Assembly: GCA_017934845.1 (NCBI GenBank)
Contig: JAGBIR010000206.1
Location: 1 to 8,037, forward strand
DNA length: 8,037 nt
Source: Alistipes sp.
GTDB taxonomy: Bacteria > Bacteroidota > Bacteroidia > Bacteroidales > Rikenellaceae
Reading direction: 5' to 3'
Shown: piece by piece, positions 1-6,739 of the stretch
Position numbering within the stretch: position 1 is the first letter of the stretch
Layout: every line of letters starts with the position of its first letter
The notes under the pieces: generated by a model
Database searches by the model: none
Told to the model about the DNA's origin: nothing
What the model saw: the letters and a program-made list of their open reading frames with translations, nothing else
Translations under genes and position numbers: made by a program

Positions 1-51
1 ACAACATTCAGTTCGGCAGGCGTTTTTCGTTACCTATATATATTATATATA
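1..51. other. Gene-free window edge
   Basis: This short stretch lies beyond the terminator of the large lipoprotein gene. It contains an AT-only near-palindrome at 35-51 (two tatatata units around one t) and no open frame I can support. Whatever gene lies further to the left is outside the window. Confidence 0.4.
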
Positions 52-52
52 C

Positions 53-83
53 AAAAAAAACTGCGCCCCGAAGAGCGCAGTTT
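53..83 (-). terminator. Rho-independent terminator of the large lipoprotein gene
   Basis: On the minus strand a 9-bp perfect stem (83-75 pairing with 66-58) is extended by a U-G and a C-G pair around a UUCG tetraloop, and is followed by a run of eight U (60-53). It begins 21 nt after the stop codon. The strong stem, stable loop and long U tract make this a convincing intrinsic terminator for minus-strand transcription. Its core (AACTGC..CUUCGGGG..GCAGTT) is nearly the same as that of the permease terminator at 6677-6712. Confidence 0.9.
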
Positions 84-104
84 AATTAATATAATCACGG
101 ATTA

Positions 105-2516
105 TTACATTACCACAACTGTGATATATGATTTATCATAACTTGTCAACACACTCTCAAGATATGCTTTCATCTCTTCATTTACAACCTTGATTGTAAT
201 TGTAGGAACAGGCGCTGCCATATTAGTAAAAGTATTATTCTCTACAGTAAATGAAGGAGCGTTGATAATTACCTCTGACAACTGCTCGCAGTCACGGAGT
301 GCATAAGTACCGAAATAGGTTACACTCTCGGGGAACTCTACTGAAACCAAACCTGTGTTGCGCAAAGCATCCTTCTCGATACGGGTAACACCTGCAGGGA
401 TATTAATTGAAGAAAGAGAAACGCACTCAGCAAATGCACCTTCACCGATGGTCTGAACAGATGCAGGAAGAACGATGCTTGAAAGCTTGCCGCAAGACTG
501 GAACACAGCAGGGCCAATCTCTGTAAGCGAGCTTGGCAAAACTACGGTCTCCAGATCGCCACATTTACGGAATGTACGGTTACCTACCACTGTCACTCCC
601 TCAGCTATAGTAGCTTCCTTAATTGCTGAACTCTCAACAATTCCACGAACAGTAATAGCGGCATCAGTTGCAGGATAAATAGATACTTTCTCATACTCAG
701 CAACGTAATATACATCCTCCCACTCAAACATTGTCTTCTCACCATTGCTAGTAGCAATAGCTGTTGCAAAATCTGTAGTAGACTCTGTTACTGCTGTAAA
801 CTCACCAACAGACTCAGGTACTACAACATATTTACCGTCAGCATTAACCGCCTTGTAACCATCGGCGAGGTTGCCGCTCTTAGTTACTGTATCGTCATTG
901 AAAGTACCACCGTAAACATCTACTGGTGCACCATAGCCCATATAGTTCTGGAAACAACCGCTCTGAACATCTGCTACAGGTGCGTGGTAGAAGTTACCAC
1001 CATAAACCTTGATTGTAGCGCCAGCGGGGCAAATTACACTTGTACCACCACCGTTTGCAATATTCATAGCGAAGCTACCGCCGTTGATAGTCAACTTAGA
1101 CGAATAACCATATGCATAGATAACGTGTGCAGTAAGAGTACGTGTGCCGACAGCATCGGTTACAACAAACTCACCACCATTGATAGTTACGTCTGCGCCA
1201 TCCTGCAAGTTGAGAGCACCACGATCAGAAGACACAACAGTACCCTCCTCGATGGTCAATTTACCATAGTTATAAATTGCATAATCAGGATAACCAGTTG
1301 TACCGATAGGAGCACCCTTAATCTCTACATCGCTCAATACAAGCTCACCAGTATTGTTGATGACAGCATCTCCATTCTCTGTAGCATTCTCAAGAGTACC
1401 ACCAGTAATAGACAAAGTACCAGCATTCTCAATAATAGCACCTTCGCCCTTCTCGTTATTAGCAGTAATCTTCTTACCATTCAAATTCAACTCGAACTTC
1501 ACACCTGCGGGAACAGCGATAGGACCATCAGCTACGATATCCTCCTCCAAAGTGTACTCGCCACCCTCGATAGCAGCCAAACGCAAAGCATCAGCACCTG
1601 TGAAAGGAACGTCCTCGTCAACAAAGCCGGGCTTAATCTCGACGTTGAAGTCGGCAGTTGAAGTGAGGATATTACCGATGATGTTTGTGCGGTAGTTGCG
1701 CTGTACGGGAACTGAAGTGTAGTTGCGAGTCAAAGCTGCTGTGTTGTTATTCTCGGCAAGTGTCAAAGTAACGTCAACCAACTTCTTAGCGTTTACCAAC
1801 AAGTAGTTCATTGCAATGTGGTCGTACTCCTTACCGTTAGCTGAAATCTTACCGTTAGCCTTTGTTGTAGGAGCAAATGTAAGAGTAGTCTCGCCATCAA
1901 CTGTATCGTTGGCAAGGTTAAGTGTTGTGTAAACACCCTTAACCTCTACGCCGGTAGTTGCAATATCAACGCCAGCGGTAGAAGCCAAAGCAGTATCGGC
2001 AGTAGCTACATTCAACTGTGCGAAAGGACGCTTCAACTCAACAGTCTGACTTACAGCACCCTTAACCTCGAATGACTCAACGTGAGCGTAGAACGCATCG
2101 TAAGCCTCGTTGTTAGCTGTAAGAGTAGCCTGCGGTTTGTAGGTCATCGTTGCCTCAGCAGCTGTGTTGCCCCAAGCAAGAGTGTAGGGAGCATCCTCGG
2201 CCTCGGCCTGAGCCCAGAAGATAACCTCGTAAGAGCGACCCTGAACAAGGTTAAGGTTAACGGTTGTAGAGGTCTTAATCTCAACTGAGCCGTCCACCTT
2301 TGAAAGGCCAGCTACGTAGCCCTCCTGAGTGTCATAAACTGCATAGTACAAATCCTGTGCAGTCTCACCCTCGCCATAACGAGTTGCTACGGCAGGCGAA
2401 TTCACGCAGAACGATACCAACGCCTCCTTATCCTCGACGGGGGCTACGGTGTCGTCCTTTGCGCAAGATGTCAACAACATACCAAATGCTGCGACAGCCA
2501 TCAAAAGTTTTTTCAT
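105..2516 (-). CDS. Modular surface lipoprotein: fimbrillin-like (DUF6562) + beta-helix + BspA-type LRR
   Basis: An 803-residue protein probably displayed on the cell surface, perhaps as an adhesin or structural protein; no enzymatic site is visible. Residues 1-17 form a signal peptide ending in LLTS-Cys18, a clear SpII lipobox, and AKDD follows, matching the K-(D/E)2 type of surface-export signal known for Bacteroidetes lipoproteins. Residues about 30-300 resemble DUF6562/fimbrillin-like domains (VATRYGEG at 43-50, RPFAQLNV at 163-170, QRNYRTNIIG at 272-281). Residues about 310-560 look like a right-handed beta-helix, with GG-x-F turns near 447, 479, 506 and 536. Residues 641-754 hold five LRR_5/BspA repeats of 22-23 residues starting near 641, 664, 687, 710 and 732, most with a Cys at the same point. 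The ATG start gives a perfect signal peptide. It is monocistronic, with its own promoter and terminator. Confidence is high for the lipoprotein and LRR calls, moderate for DUF6562; ligand and role are unknown. Confidence 0.85.
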   Translation of the reverse strand: MKKLLMAVAAFGMLLTSCAKDDTVAPVEDKEALVSFCVNSPAVATRYGEGETAQDLYYAVYDTQEGYVAGLSKVDGSVEIKTSTTVNLNLVQGRSYEVIFWAQAEAEDAPYTLAWGNTAAEATMTYKPQATLTANNEAYDAFYAHVESFEVKGAVSQTVELKRPFAQLNVATADTALASTAGVDIATTGVEVKGVYTTLNLANDTVDGETTLTFAPTTKANGKISANGKEYDHIAMNYLLVNAKKLVDVTLTLAENNNTAALTRNYTSVPVQRNYRTNIIGNILTSTADFNVEIKPGFVDEDVPFTGADALRLAAIEGGEYTLEEDIVADGPIAVPAGVKFELNLNGKKITANNEKGEGAIIENAGTLSITGGTLENATENGDAVINNTGELVLSDVEIKGAPIGTTGYPDYAIYNYGKLTIEEGTVVSSDRGALNLQDGADVTINGGEFVVTDAVGTRTLTAHVIYAYGYSSKLTINGGSFAMNIANGGGTSVICPAGATIKVYGGNFYHAPVADVQSGCFQNYMGYGAPVDVYGGTFNDDTVTKSGNLADGYKAVNADGKYVVVPESVGEFTAVTESTTDFATAIATSNGEKTMFEWEDVYYVAEYEKVSIYPATDAAITVRGIVESSAIKEATIAEGVTVVGNRTFRKCGDLETVVLPSSLTEIGPAVFQSCGKLSSIVLPASVQTIGEGAFAECVSLSSINIPAGVTRIEKDALRNTGLVSVEFPESVTYFGTYALRDCEQLSEVIINAPSFTVENNTFTNMAAPVPTITIKVVNEEMKAYLESVLTSYDKSYITVVVM

Positions 2517-2589
2517 AGTTTTGAAAATTAAATTAAAAAAATATTAAGTTGTTTATTGAAAATACACTTTTCTCGCGCGTATTACTATA

Positions 2590-2597
2590 CAAAGGTA
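2590..2597 (-). promoter_or_regulatory. -7 element of the large lipoprotein gene
   Basis: The minus strand reads TACCTTTG, an exact match to the Bacteroidetes -7 consensus TAnnTTTG. It would give a leader of roughly 65-70 nt before the ATG at 2516, all AT-rich. A good -33 TTTG at the usual 19-20 nt spacing is absent; the nearest TTTG (2616-2613) is only 15 nt away. The -33 position instead falls at the edge of the nine-G run, so the promoter may depend on an activator. Start site not proven. Confidence 0.6.
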
Positions 2598-2600
2598 AAT

Positions 2601-2619
2601 AATTTTGAGGCTCAAAATT
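2601..2619. repeat. 19-bp dyad in the promoter spacer
   Basis: A perfect 9-bp inverted repeat (aattttgag and ctcaaaatt) around a single base. It sits immediately upstream of the -7 element, between it and the -33 position, which is a classic place for a repressor operator. The position and perfect symmetry suggest a dimeric regulator, but no regulator gene is in the window. Confidence 0.55.
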
Positions 2620-2628
2620 CCCCCCCCC
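2620..2628. repeat. Run of nine C (nine G on the coding strand)
   Basis: A homopolymer of nine C at the expected -33 position of the lipoprotein gene promoter. Runs of this length are prone to slipped-strand length change, and here a change would alter spacing between upstream sites and the -7 element. It directly abuts the 19-bp dyad. Confidence 0.7.
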
Positions 2629-2630
2629 TA

Positions 2631-2656
2631 TTTTTCTGCATATATATGCAGAAAAA
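2631..2656. promoter_or_regulatory. Perfect 26-bp palindrome, candidate operator
   Basis: Each half is tttttctgcatat, and the two halves are exact reverse complements with no spacer. The centre lies about 55-60 bp upstream of the predicted start site, where activators commonly bind. It is not followed by a U run on either strand outside its own symmetry, so it does not look like a terminator. Function is inferred from symmetry and position only. Confidence 0.5.
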
Positions 2657-2711
2657 GTATTAAATATCGGAATATTACCACTACTTATGCGTATATCTTC
2701 AATAAAGGTGC

Positions 2712-2742
2712 AAAAATTATGCCCGACTTTTGGGGTCGGGCA
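2712..2742 (-). terminator. Rho-independent terminator of the SDR-ALDH operon
   Basis: The minus strand has an 8-bp perfect GC-rich stem (TGCCCGAC at 2742-2735 with GTCGGGCA at 2727-2720), a 7-nt loop, then TAA and five U (2716-2712). It starts 23 nt after the aldehyde dehydrogenase stop codon. The sequence is unrelated to the two CTTCGGGG-type terminators elsewhere in the window. Confidence 0.8.
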
Positions 2743-2765
2743 CTAATGTTTGAGCTGATATAATT

Positions 2766-4148
2766 TTACAGTATTTTCTTCACCAAGCCGAACAATTTGT
2801 AGGGCATATATCTAAATGGCAGGTCAATCCACGTTGGCGTGATGACCACCGAGCGACGATGCGAAAAGGCATCGAAGCTGCCACGCCCATGATAGCTGCC
2901 CATACCCGACTGACCGACACCGCCAAAGGGGATATTCTCGTTGGCGATGTGCATAATGGTGTCGTTTATGCAGCTTCCGCCCGCCGAGGTGTGGCGTAAC
3001 ACCTGCTCGGCACCCTGCTTCGCGCCAAAGTAGTAGAGAGCAAGAGGTTTCTCGCGGCTGGTGATGAAATCGATAGCCTGCTGACGCTCGTCGAAGGGTA
3101 TCATAGGCAGAACGGGGCCGAAAATCTCCTCCTGCATAACGGGCGACGCGGGATCGACATCGGCCAGCAGCGTAGGCTCGATAAATCGCTCGTCGCGCAC
3201 CAAACGACCACCCGACACCACGCGGCCACACTTCAAATAGGCGGCAACGCGGTCGAATGCCGAATCGCTCACCATACGCACGAAATGGGGACTTTGCAGC
3301 ACATCTTCGCCATGCAGGGCCTTAATCTCGCGGCGGAACGCCGAGATGAACTGATCCTGCAAAGAGCTGTGAATCAGCACATAGTCGGGCGCGATGCAGG
3401 TCTGGCCGGCATTGAGCGTCTTACCCCACGCAATACGTCGTGCCGCCATCCGGACATCGGCCTCGCGATCGACAACACAAGGGCTCTTACCGCCAAGTTC
3501 CAACACAACGGGAGTGAGATTTTTTGCTGCAGCCGACATCACGATACGGCCCAGCGACGGGCTGCCCGTAAAGAAAATCATATCGTAACGCTGCTCCAGA
3601 AGTAGCGTATTGACATCACGATTACCCTGAACGACAGCCACATAGTGTTCGTCGAACGTCTCGCGCACAAGCTGCTCAAGCACCTTCGACACCGTAGGCA
3701 CATAGGGCGAGGGCTTCAGCACCGCCGTACATCCCGCCGAGATAGCACCCACCAGCGGATTAAGCAGCAACTGAACGGGATAGTTCCACGGCGCGATAAT
3801 CAGGGCCGTACCCAGCGGCTCGCTAATCACGCGCGAACGCGACGGCATCATCTTCAGCGGCGTGGAGTGTTTCTCGGGGCGCATCCAACGCTTCAGGTGG
3901 CGCAGATGGTTCTTTATCTCGCCCTCGACGATACTCAGTTCGGTCAGCACCGCCTCCTGCTCCGACTTATGCAGGTCAATCCACAACGCCTTGCAGAGTG
4001 GCTCGCGGCACTCTCGCAGTGCCTTCGCCAGTCTCTCGAGCTTCTCACGACGAAACTCATAGGAGAGTGTAGCTCCCGAACGGAAAAACTCTTTTTGCGA
4101 CCTTACGATCTGTTCGATACGCTCGGCCGAGGTATTTTCGATTGCCAT
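2766..4148 (-). CDS. Aldehyde dehydrogenase, class 3 (ALDH3)-like
   Basis: A 460-residue NAD(P)+-dependent aldehyde dehydrogenase oxidising an aldehyde to the carboxylic acid, presumably in the cytoplasm. All catalytic features are present: APWNYP at 119-124 with oxyanion Asn122, FTGS at 193-196 in the cofactor site, general base Glu217 in LELGGKSP, nucleophile Cys251 in NAGQTC, and EIFGP at 341-345. The length, the short N-terminus and the NIPFGGVGQSGMGSYHG segment fit the ALDH3 group, which acts on medium- or long-chain and aromatic aldehydes. The C-terminus (PFRYMPYKLFGLVKKIL) is hydrophobic and basic, which could allow membrane contact. The ATG is 12 nt after the stop of the SDR gene, so the two are co-transcribed. 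GC content is clearly higher than in the permease gene. The enzyme class is firm; the true substrate is unknown. Confidence 0.93.
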   Translation of the reverse strand: MAIENTSAERIEQIVRSQKEFFRSGATLSYEFRREKLERLAKALRECREPLCKALWIDLHKSEQEAVLTELSIVEGEIKNHLRHLKRWMRPEKHSTPLKMMPSRSRVISEPLGTALIIAPWNYPVQLLLNPLVGAISAGCTAVLKPSPYVPTVSKVLEQLVRETFDEHYVAVVQGNRDVNTLLLEQRYDMIFFTGSPSLGRIVMSAAAKNLTPVVLELGGKSPCVVDREADVRMAARRIAWGKTLNAGQTCIAPDYVLIHSSLQDQFISAFRREIKALHGEDVLQSPHFVRMVSDSAFDRVAAYLKCGRVVSGGRLVRDERFIEPTLLADVDPASPVMQEEIFGPVLPMIPFDERQQAIDFITSREKPLALYYFGAKQGAEQVLRHTSAGGSCINDTIMHIANENIPFGGVGQSGMGSYHGRGSFDAFSHRRSVVITPTWIDLPFRYMPYKLFGLVKKIL

Positions 4149-4160
4149 AATAATTGTGTT

Positions 4161-4970
4161 TTACTGTTTTCGTCCCGTAAAGTAGTCCATCGTCGAGTAG
4201 ATACCCACCCAATCGCCCATAATCTTATCGAACCACGACACGGGCAGCACTGCCTGCCAGAAGCGGATAAAATGATAGGCAAAAGGCAGACCCTTAAAGC
4301 CCTTGTCGCGCTCGATGGCGCGCAGAATCTTACGAGCCGTCGCCTCGGGTTTCAATATGGGGAAAAAGCGCGACTGAACGCCGTCGAACATTCCCGTATT
4401 GATATAGTAAGGTGCTATGGTAGTGACTTTTACGTGGCTGCGCATCTGCTTAAGTTCGATACGCAACGAATCCGACCAGCCAATCACCGCCCACTTACTT
4501 GCCGCATAGACCGACATTCGCGGATTTGAAATCAAGCCCGCAGCCGAAGCGATGTTGCAGATATGGCCCTTGTCACGTCGAATCATATCGGGCAGAGCCT
4601 GCAACGCCACCAACATCGGGGCCTCGGCATTAATGCGCATCGTGCGATGGATATCGCTCACGCGCTGCTCGTCGAAAGTCTTGTTGCTCGTAACCACACC
4701 GGCGCAGTTAATCAAAATATCGACGTCGCCACACGCCTCGACAGTAGCCTTATATGCCTGCTCGACCGACTCGGCATCCGACACATCGACACGAAAGCCC
4801 TTCACGCGGCCCAAGGCAGAAAACTCGGCCTCCGTAGAGGCTATTGCATCGGGATTTATATCCCAAATTATCAAACATCGCGCACCCTTTTCAAGTGCCA
4901 TACGTCCCATAATGCGTCCAATACCGGACGCTCCTCCTGTAATGAGGATACTATTACCATTAACCTTCAT
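4161..4970 (-). CDS. Short-chain dehydrogenase/reductase, SDR16C-like
   Basis: A 269-residue classical SDR interconverting an alcohol and a carbonyl. From the ATG at 4970, visible motifs are TGGASGIG (11-18, dinucleotide binding), Asp37 ending the second strand (favouring NAD(H) over NADP(H)), Asp62, NCAG (88-91), Asn114, Ser142 and Tyr155-x3-Lys159, so the catalytic tetrad is complete. The long hydrophobic tail after residue 225, ending in STMDYFTGRKQ, recalls the SDR16C group (retinol, long-chain alcohol and steroid dehydrogenases); this subgroup call is by memory and moderate. A frame extension begins at a TTG at 4994, but the ATG at 4970 starts just before the first beta strand as usual for the family, so I chose it. 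It is the first gene of an operon with the aldehyde dehydrogenase, which suggests alcohol to aldehyde to acid. Confidence 0.9.
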   Translation of the reverse strand: MKVNGNSILITGGASGIGRIMGRMALEKGARCLIIWDINPDAIASTEAEFSALGRVKGFRVDVSDAESVEQAYKATVEACGDVDILINCAGVVTSNKTFDEQRVSDIHRTMRINAEAPMLVALQALPDMIRRDKGHICNIASAAGLISNPRMSVYAASKWAVIGWSDSLRIELKQMRSHVKVTTIAPYYINTGMFDGVQSRFFPILKPEATARKILRAIERDKGFKGLPFAYHFIRFWQAVLPVSWFDKIMGDWVGIYSTMDYFTGRKQ

Positions 4971-5023
4971 CTTTAAATCAATTTCAGCCCTCAACCTACG
5001 GTTAGAAGGCTACAAAAACAGAG

Positions 5024-5031
5024 CAAAGATA
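5024..5031 (-). promoter_or_regulatory. -7 element of the SDR-ALDH operon
   Basis: The minus strand reads TATCTTTG, an exact TAnnTTTG match. The best -33 candidate is TTTA at 5052-5049 (three of four bases, 17-nt spacer), so the upstream half is weak. The predicted leader is about 45-50 nt to the ATG at 4970, and a start at this position leaves almost no room for a leader ahead of the alternative TTG. Confidence 0.55.
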
Positions 5032-5098
5032 CCAATATTCACGTGTCGTAAACCGGCCCAACAACAAGAAAGGGACAAGGAGAATATTTTTGTGACCG

Positions 5099-5125
5099 AA
5101 AAGGGCAATTTGTGGCAAACTGCCC
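5099..5125 (-). terminator. Second hairpin downstream of the DUF3472 gene
   Basis: The minus-strand RNA forms GGGCAGUUUG-CCA-CAAAUUGCCC, a 10-bp stem with one G-U pair, followed by four U (5102-5099). On the plus strand the same pair would be an A-C mismatch, so the structure is meaningful only for minus-strand transcription. It probably backs up the hairpin at 5138-5181. Confidence 0.55.
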
Positions 5126-5137
5126 AATTTTGCGGGT

Positions 5138-5181
5138 AAAAATGCAAGGCGATGTAGGCAGGCAAAAGCCCACTACACCGC
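5138..5181 (-). terminator. First hairpin downstream of the DUF3472 gene
   Basis: Twenty-eight nt after the stop codon the minus-strand RNA forms a 9-bp stem (GCGGUGUAG with CUACAUCGC, one G-U pair) capped by an inner GGC-UUUU-GCC helix. Five U follow, 6 nt past the stem (5142-5138). The gap before the U run makes it a less standard terminator, which may explain the second hairpin. Confidence 0.5.
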
Positions 5182-5209
5182 GCTGCAACTATGTTTTATA
5201 ACTCTATAT

Positions 5210-6613
5210 CTACTTCTTCGCAACGGTTGACATCTGCTCCAAGGCTGCCAAATCAACATCGGGCTCAACACCCGTTGCGGGGCGAGTAAACTCGGTCCCG
5301 AAAGGTACCATCTCGTCGATATAACCTATGTTACGCAGATAGAAGAAGCCCTTCTCGTTAACACCTGCCGAGTAGTCGCGACGCATACCGCTGCGGCCCG
5401 TATTGTCGCAGGTCATCTTACCGGCCAACACCTCGTGCCACTTGCCATCCTTGTCGCGCATCCACTGCGAAGGATACATCACACTCTGTGCCACCCAGCC
5501 GCGCTCGGGACGGAAGTTCTCGCAGAACGAGTGCGCACCCGTAAAGTAGGTAGTAATGTTGGGTCGTCGTATCTCGGCCAAGAAGATCCAACCCTCGTCG
5601 CTACGGAAATAGCCCGTATAGAGCGATGCGCCCGTAGGCTTACCGTTTACCACCTCGGGACGTACTCTCACCAGCGTAGCATAGGTGCGGCCGGCCTCCC
5701 AATCGTAGTAGTAGAAGTTCTGCACGCCCGAGCCCTCGTGGCTATAGTTGTTCGACTTAACCTGCTCACCCTTATTTACAAGCGTAGCTACATCGCCAGC
5801 CTCGGTATTGGTATCCCATACAGAGAACAACACCAGACGATCCTTGCCCTTGGTGTTGGGCTGAATACCCATATAGAAGCCATCGCCGCCCGTAAGCATA
5901 TAGTATGCGCCCGGGATATCCTCACCCTCGGTAACATACACCTCGTTGTAGAAATACTCCGTATCGGCAGGCATCTCCCACTTAAAGTGGTTTGACGGGC
6001 CTCGACGGATAAAGTGAGGCACCTCCTTGGCGCACTCGGCCTCGGTAACGAATATCACCTCGTCACACTTCTCTGCGGCGTTGCCAATACCCTCGCCACC
6101 GACCTTCAAGGCCGAAATTGTAGGATAGCTATCGGCCGTTGTGCTTACCGGAACAATATCCACTCGCACATAACCCGGCTCCGAGATGTTGTAACGACCT
6201 GCATACCAGAACTGCGACGCAGGCGACGCAGCAACCTTTACTCGGTGGCTCTTGCCATCGACCTTAACATCGAGCGTAGCATCACCCGCCGACGAAGCCA
6301 CAAAGCCCAAATCAATCTTGCCCGTATGAGCCGTATAGAAGTAGATTGAGATTTGATGCGGCTCGCTCTCGACCAGCGACTTCTTCCAACCATCCACTAC
6401 CATCTCGGCATCGTGAGGATTGCTGTAAGAGTTGTAGATAATCTGATCGGCACACGCGGGAGTCTGCTTCGATGCAGCATCCAACGGAGTAACATAGCCG
6501 TTACACTTAAAGGGAATTGTAAGCGTAAGTTCGCTCTCGTCCTGCGGAGCAGGCTTACCACAAGCCGTCGCAGTAGCCACAGCAAGCAGCATAAGGATGT
6601 TTCTTAGTTTCAT
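5210..6613 (-). CDS. DUF5077-DUF3472 lipoprotein
   Basis: A 467-residue exported lipoprotein of unknown activity. The signal peptide ends at ATATA-Cys18, an acceptable though not ideal lipobox (Ala rather than Leu at -3); an acidic stretch QDESE follows at 24-28. Residues about 75-175 match the DUF5077 pattern, a predicted beta-sandwich with alternating hydrophobics and GDATLDVKVDG at 110-120. Residues about 185-430 fit DUF3472: FVTEAE at 188-193, GDGFYMGIQPN at 243-253, VLFSVWDT at 261-268, and a Trp/Tyr-rich core. Proteins with this pair of domains are common in Bacteroidetes, often near glycan-use genes, and are thought to bind or act on carbohydrate, but no catalytic residues are established. 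It follows the permease gene but is separated from it by a terminator and has its own promoter. The domain call is firm, the function open. Confidence 0.85.
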   Translation of the reverse strand: MKLRNILMLLAVATATACGKPAPQDESELTLTIPFKCNGYVTPLDAASKQTPACADQIIYNSYSNPHDAEMVVDGWKKSLVESEPHQISIYFYTAHTGKIDLGFVASSAGDATLDVKVDGKSHRVKVAASPASQFWYAGRYNISEPGYVRVDIVPVSTTADSYPTISALKVGGEGIGNAAEKCDEVIFVTEAECAKEVPHFIRRGPSNHFKWEMPADTEYFYNEVYVTEGEDIPGAYYMLTGGDGFYMGIQPNTKGKDRLVLFSVWDTNTEAGDVATLVNKGEQVKSNNYSHEGSGVQNFYYYDWEAGRTYATLVRVRPEVVNGKPTGASLYTGYFRSDEGWIFLAEIRRPNITTYFTGAHSFCENFRPERGWVAQSVMYPSQWMRDKDGKWHEVLAGKMTCDNTGRSGMRRDYSAGVNEKGFFYLRNIGYIDEMVPFGTEFTRPATGVEPDVDLAALEQMSTVAKK

Positions 6614-6644
6614 ATATCTAATGTTTTGAGTATTTGCTCTCTCA

Positions 6645-6676
6645 CAAAGATAGTATTTATAGTCGAAAATAGCAAT
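6645..6676 (-). promoter_or_regulatory. Promoter of the DUF3472 gene
   Basis: The -7 element TATCTTTG (6652-6645) matches TAnnTTTG exactly. ATTG at 6676-6673, three of four bases of the -33 TTTG, lies at a 20-nt spacing, which is ideal. The leader would be about 25-30 nt. The -33 element directly follows the U run of the permease terminator (6682-6677). Confidence 0.7.
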
Positions 6677-6712
6677 AAAAAAGAGAACTGCACCCCGAAA
6701 GATGCAGTTCTC
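6677..6712 (-). terminator. Rho-independent terminator of the permease gene
   Basis: A perfect 10-bp stem (GAGAACTGCA at 6712-6703 with TGCAGTTCTC at 6692-6683), a loop of ucuuucgggg and six U (6682-6677). It begins 27 nt after the permease stop codon. It separates the permease transcript from the DUF3472 gene, though partial read-through would couple them. Confidence 0.9.
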
Positions 6713-6739
6713 AGTATAATTAAATCTCGTTCGTGAGGA

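Noticed and set aside
35..51. AT-only inverted repeat
   Set aside because: Simple TA alternation; symmetry of this kind is expected in such sequence and carries no clear meaning.
984..1695. Overlapping plus-strand open frames of 225 and 113 codons opposite the lipoprotein gene
   Set aside because: They lie wholly inside a well-supported minus-strand gene, are rich in Thr/Ser/Ile/Cys from antisense of repeated codons, and match no family I recognise.
2613..2616. TTTG on the minus strand as a -33 element for the lipoprotein gene
   Set aside because: The spacer to the -7 element is 15 nt, shorter than the usual 19-20, and the TTTG is part of the 19-bp dyad.
2601..2656. An invertible promoter of the Bacteroides type
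   Set aside because: Those need two inverted repeats separated by an intervening promoter segment and a recombinase nearby. Here each palindrome is self-contained and no recombinase gene is seen.
3645..4529. Plus-strand open frame of 294 codons
   Set aside because: It crosses the ALDH-SDR junction on the opposite strand and is Arg/His/Leu-rich, as expected from the antisense of GC-rich coding DNA. Both genes beneath it have full catalytic motifs.
4552..5139. Plus-strand open frame of 195 codons reaching into the gap between the SDR and DUF3472 genes
   Set aside because: Most of it is antisense to the SDR gene; the remainder covers the SDR promoter and a terminator hairpin and shows no protein-like motif.
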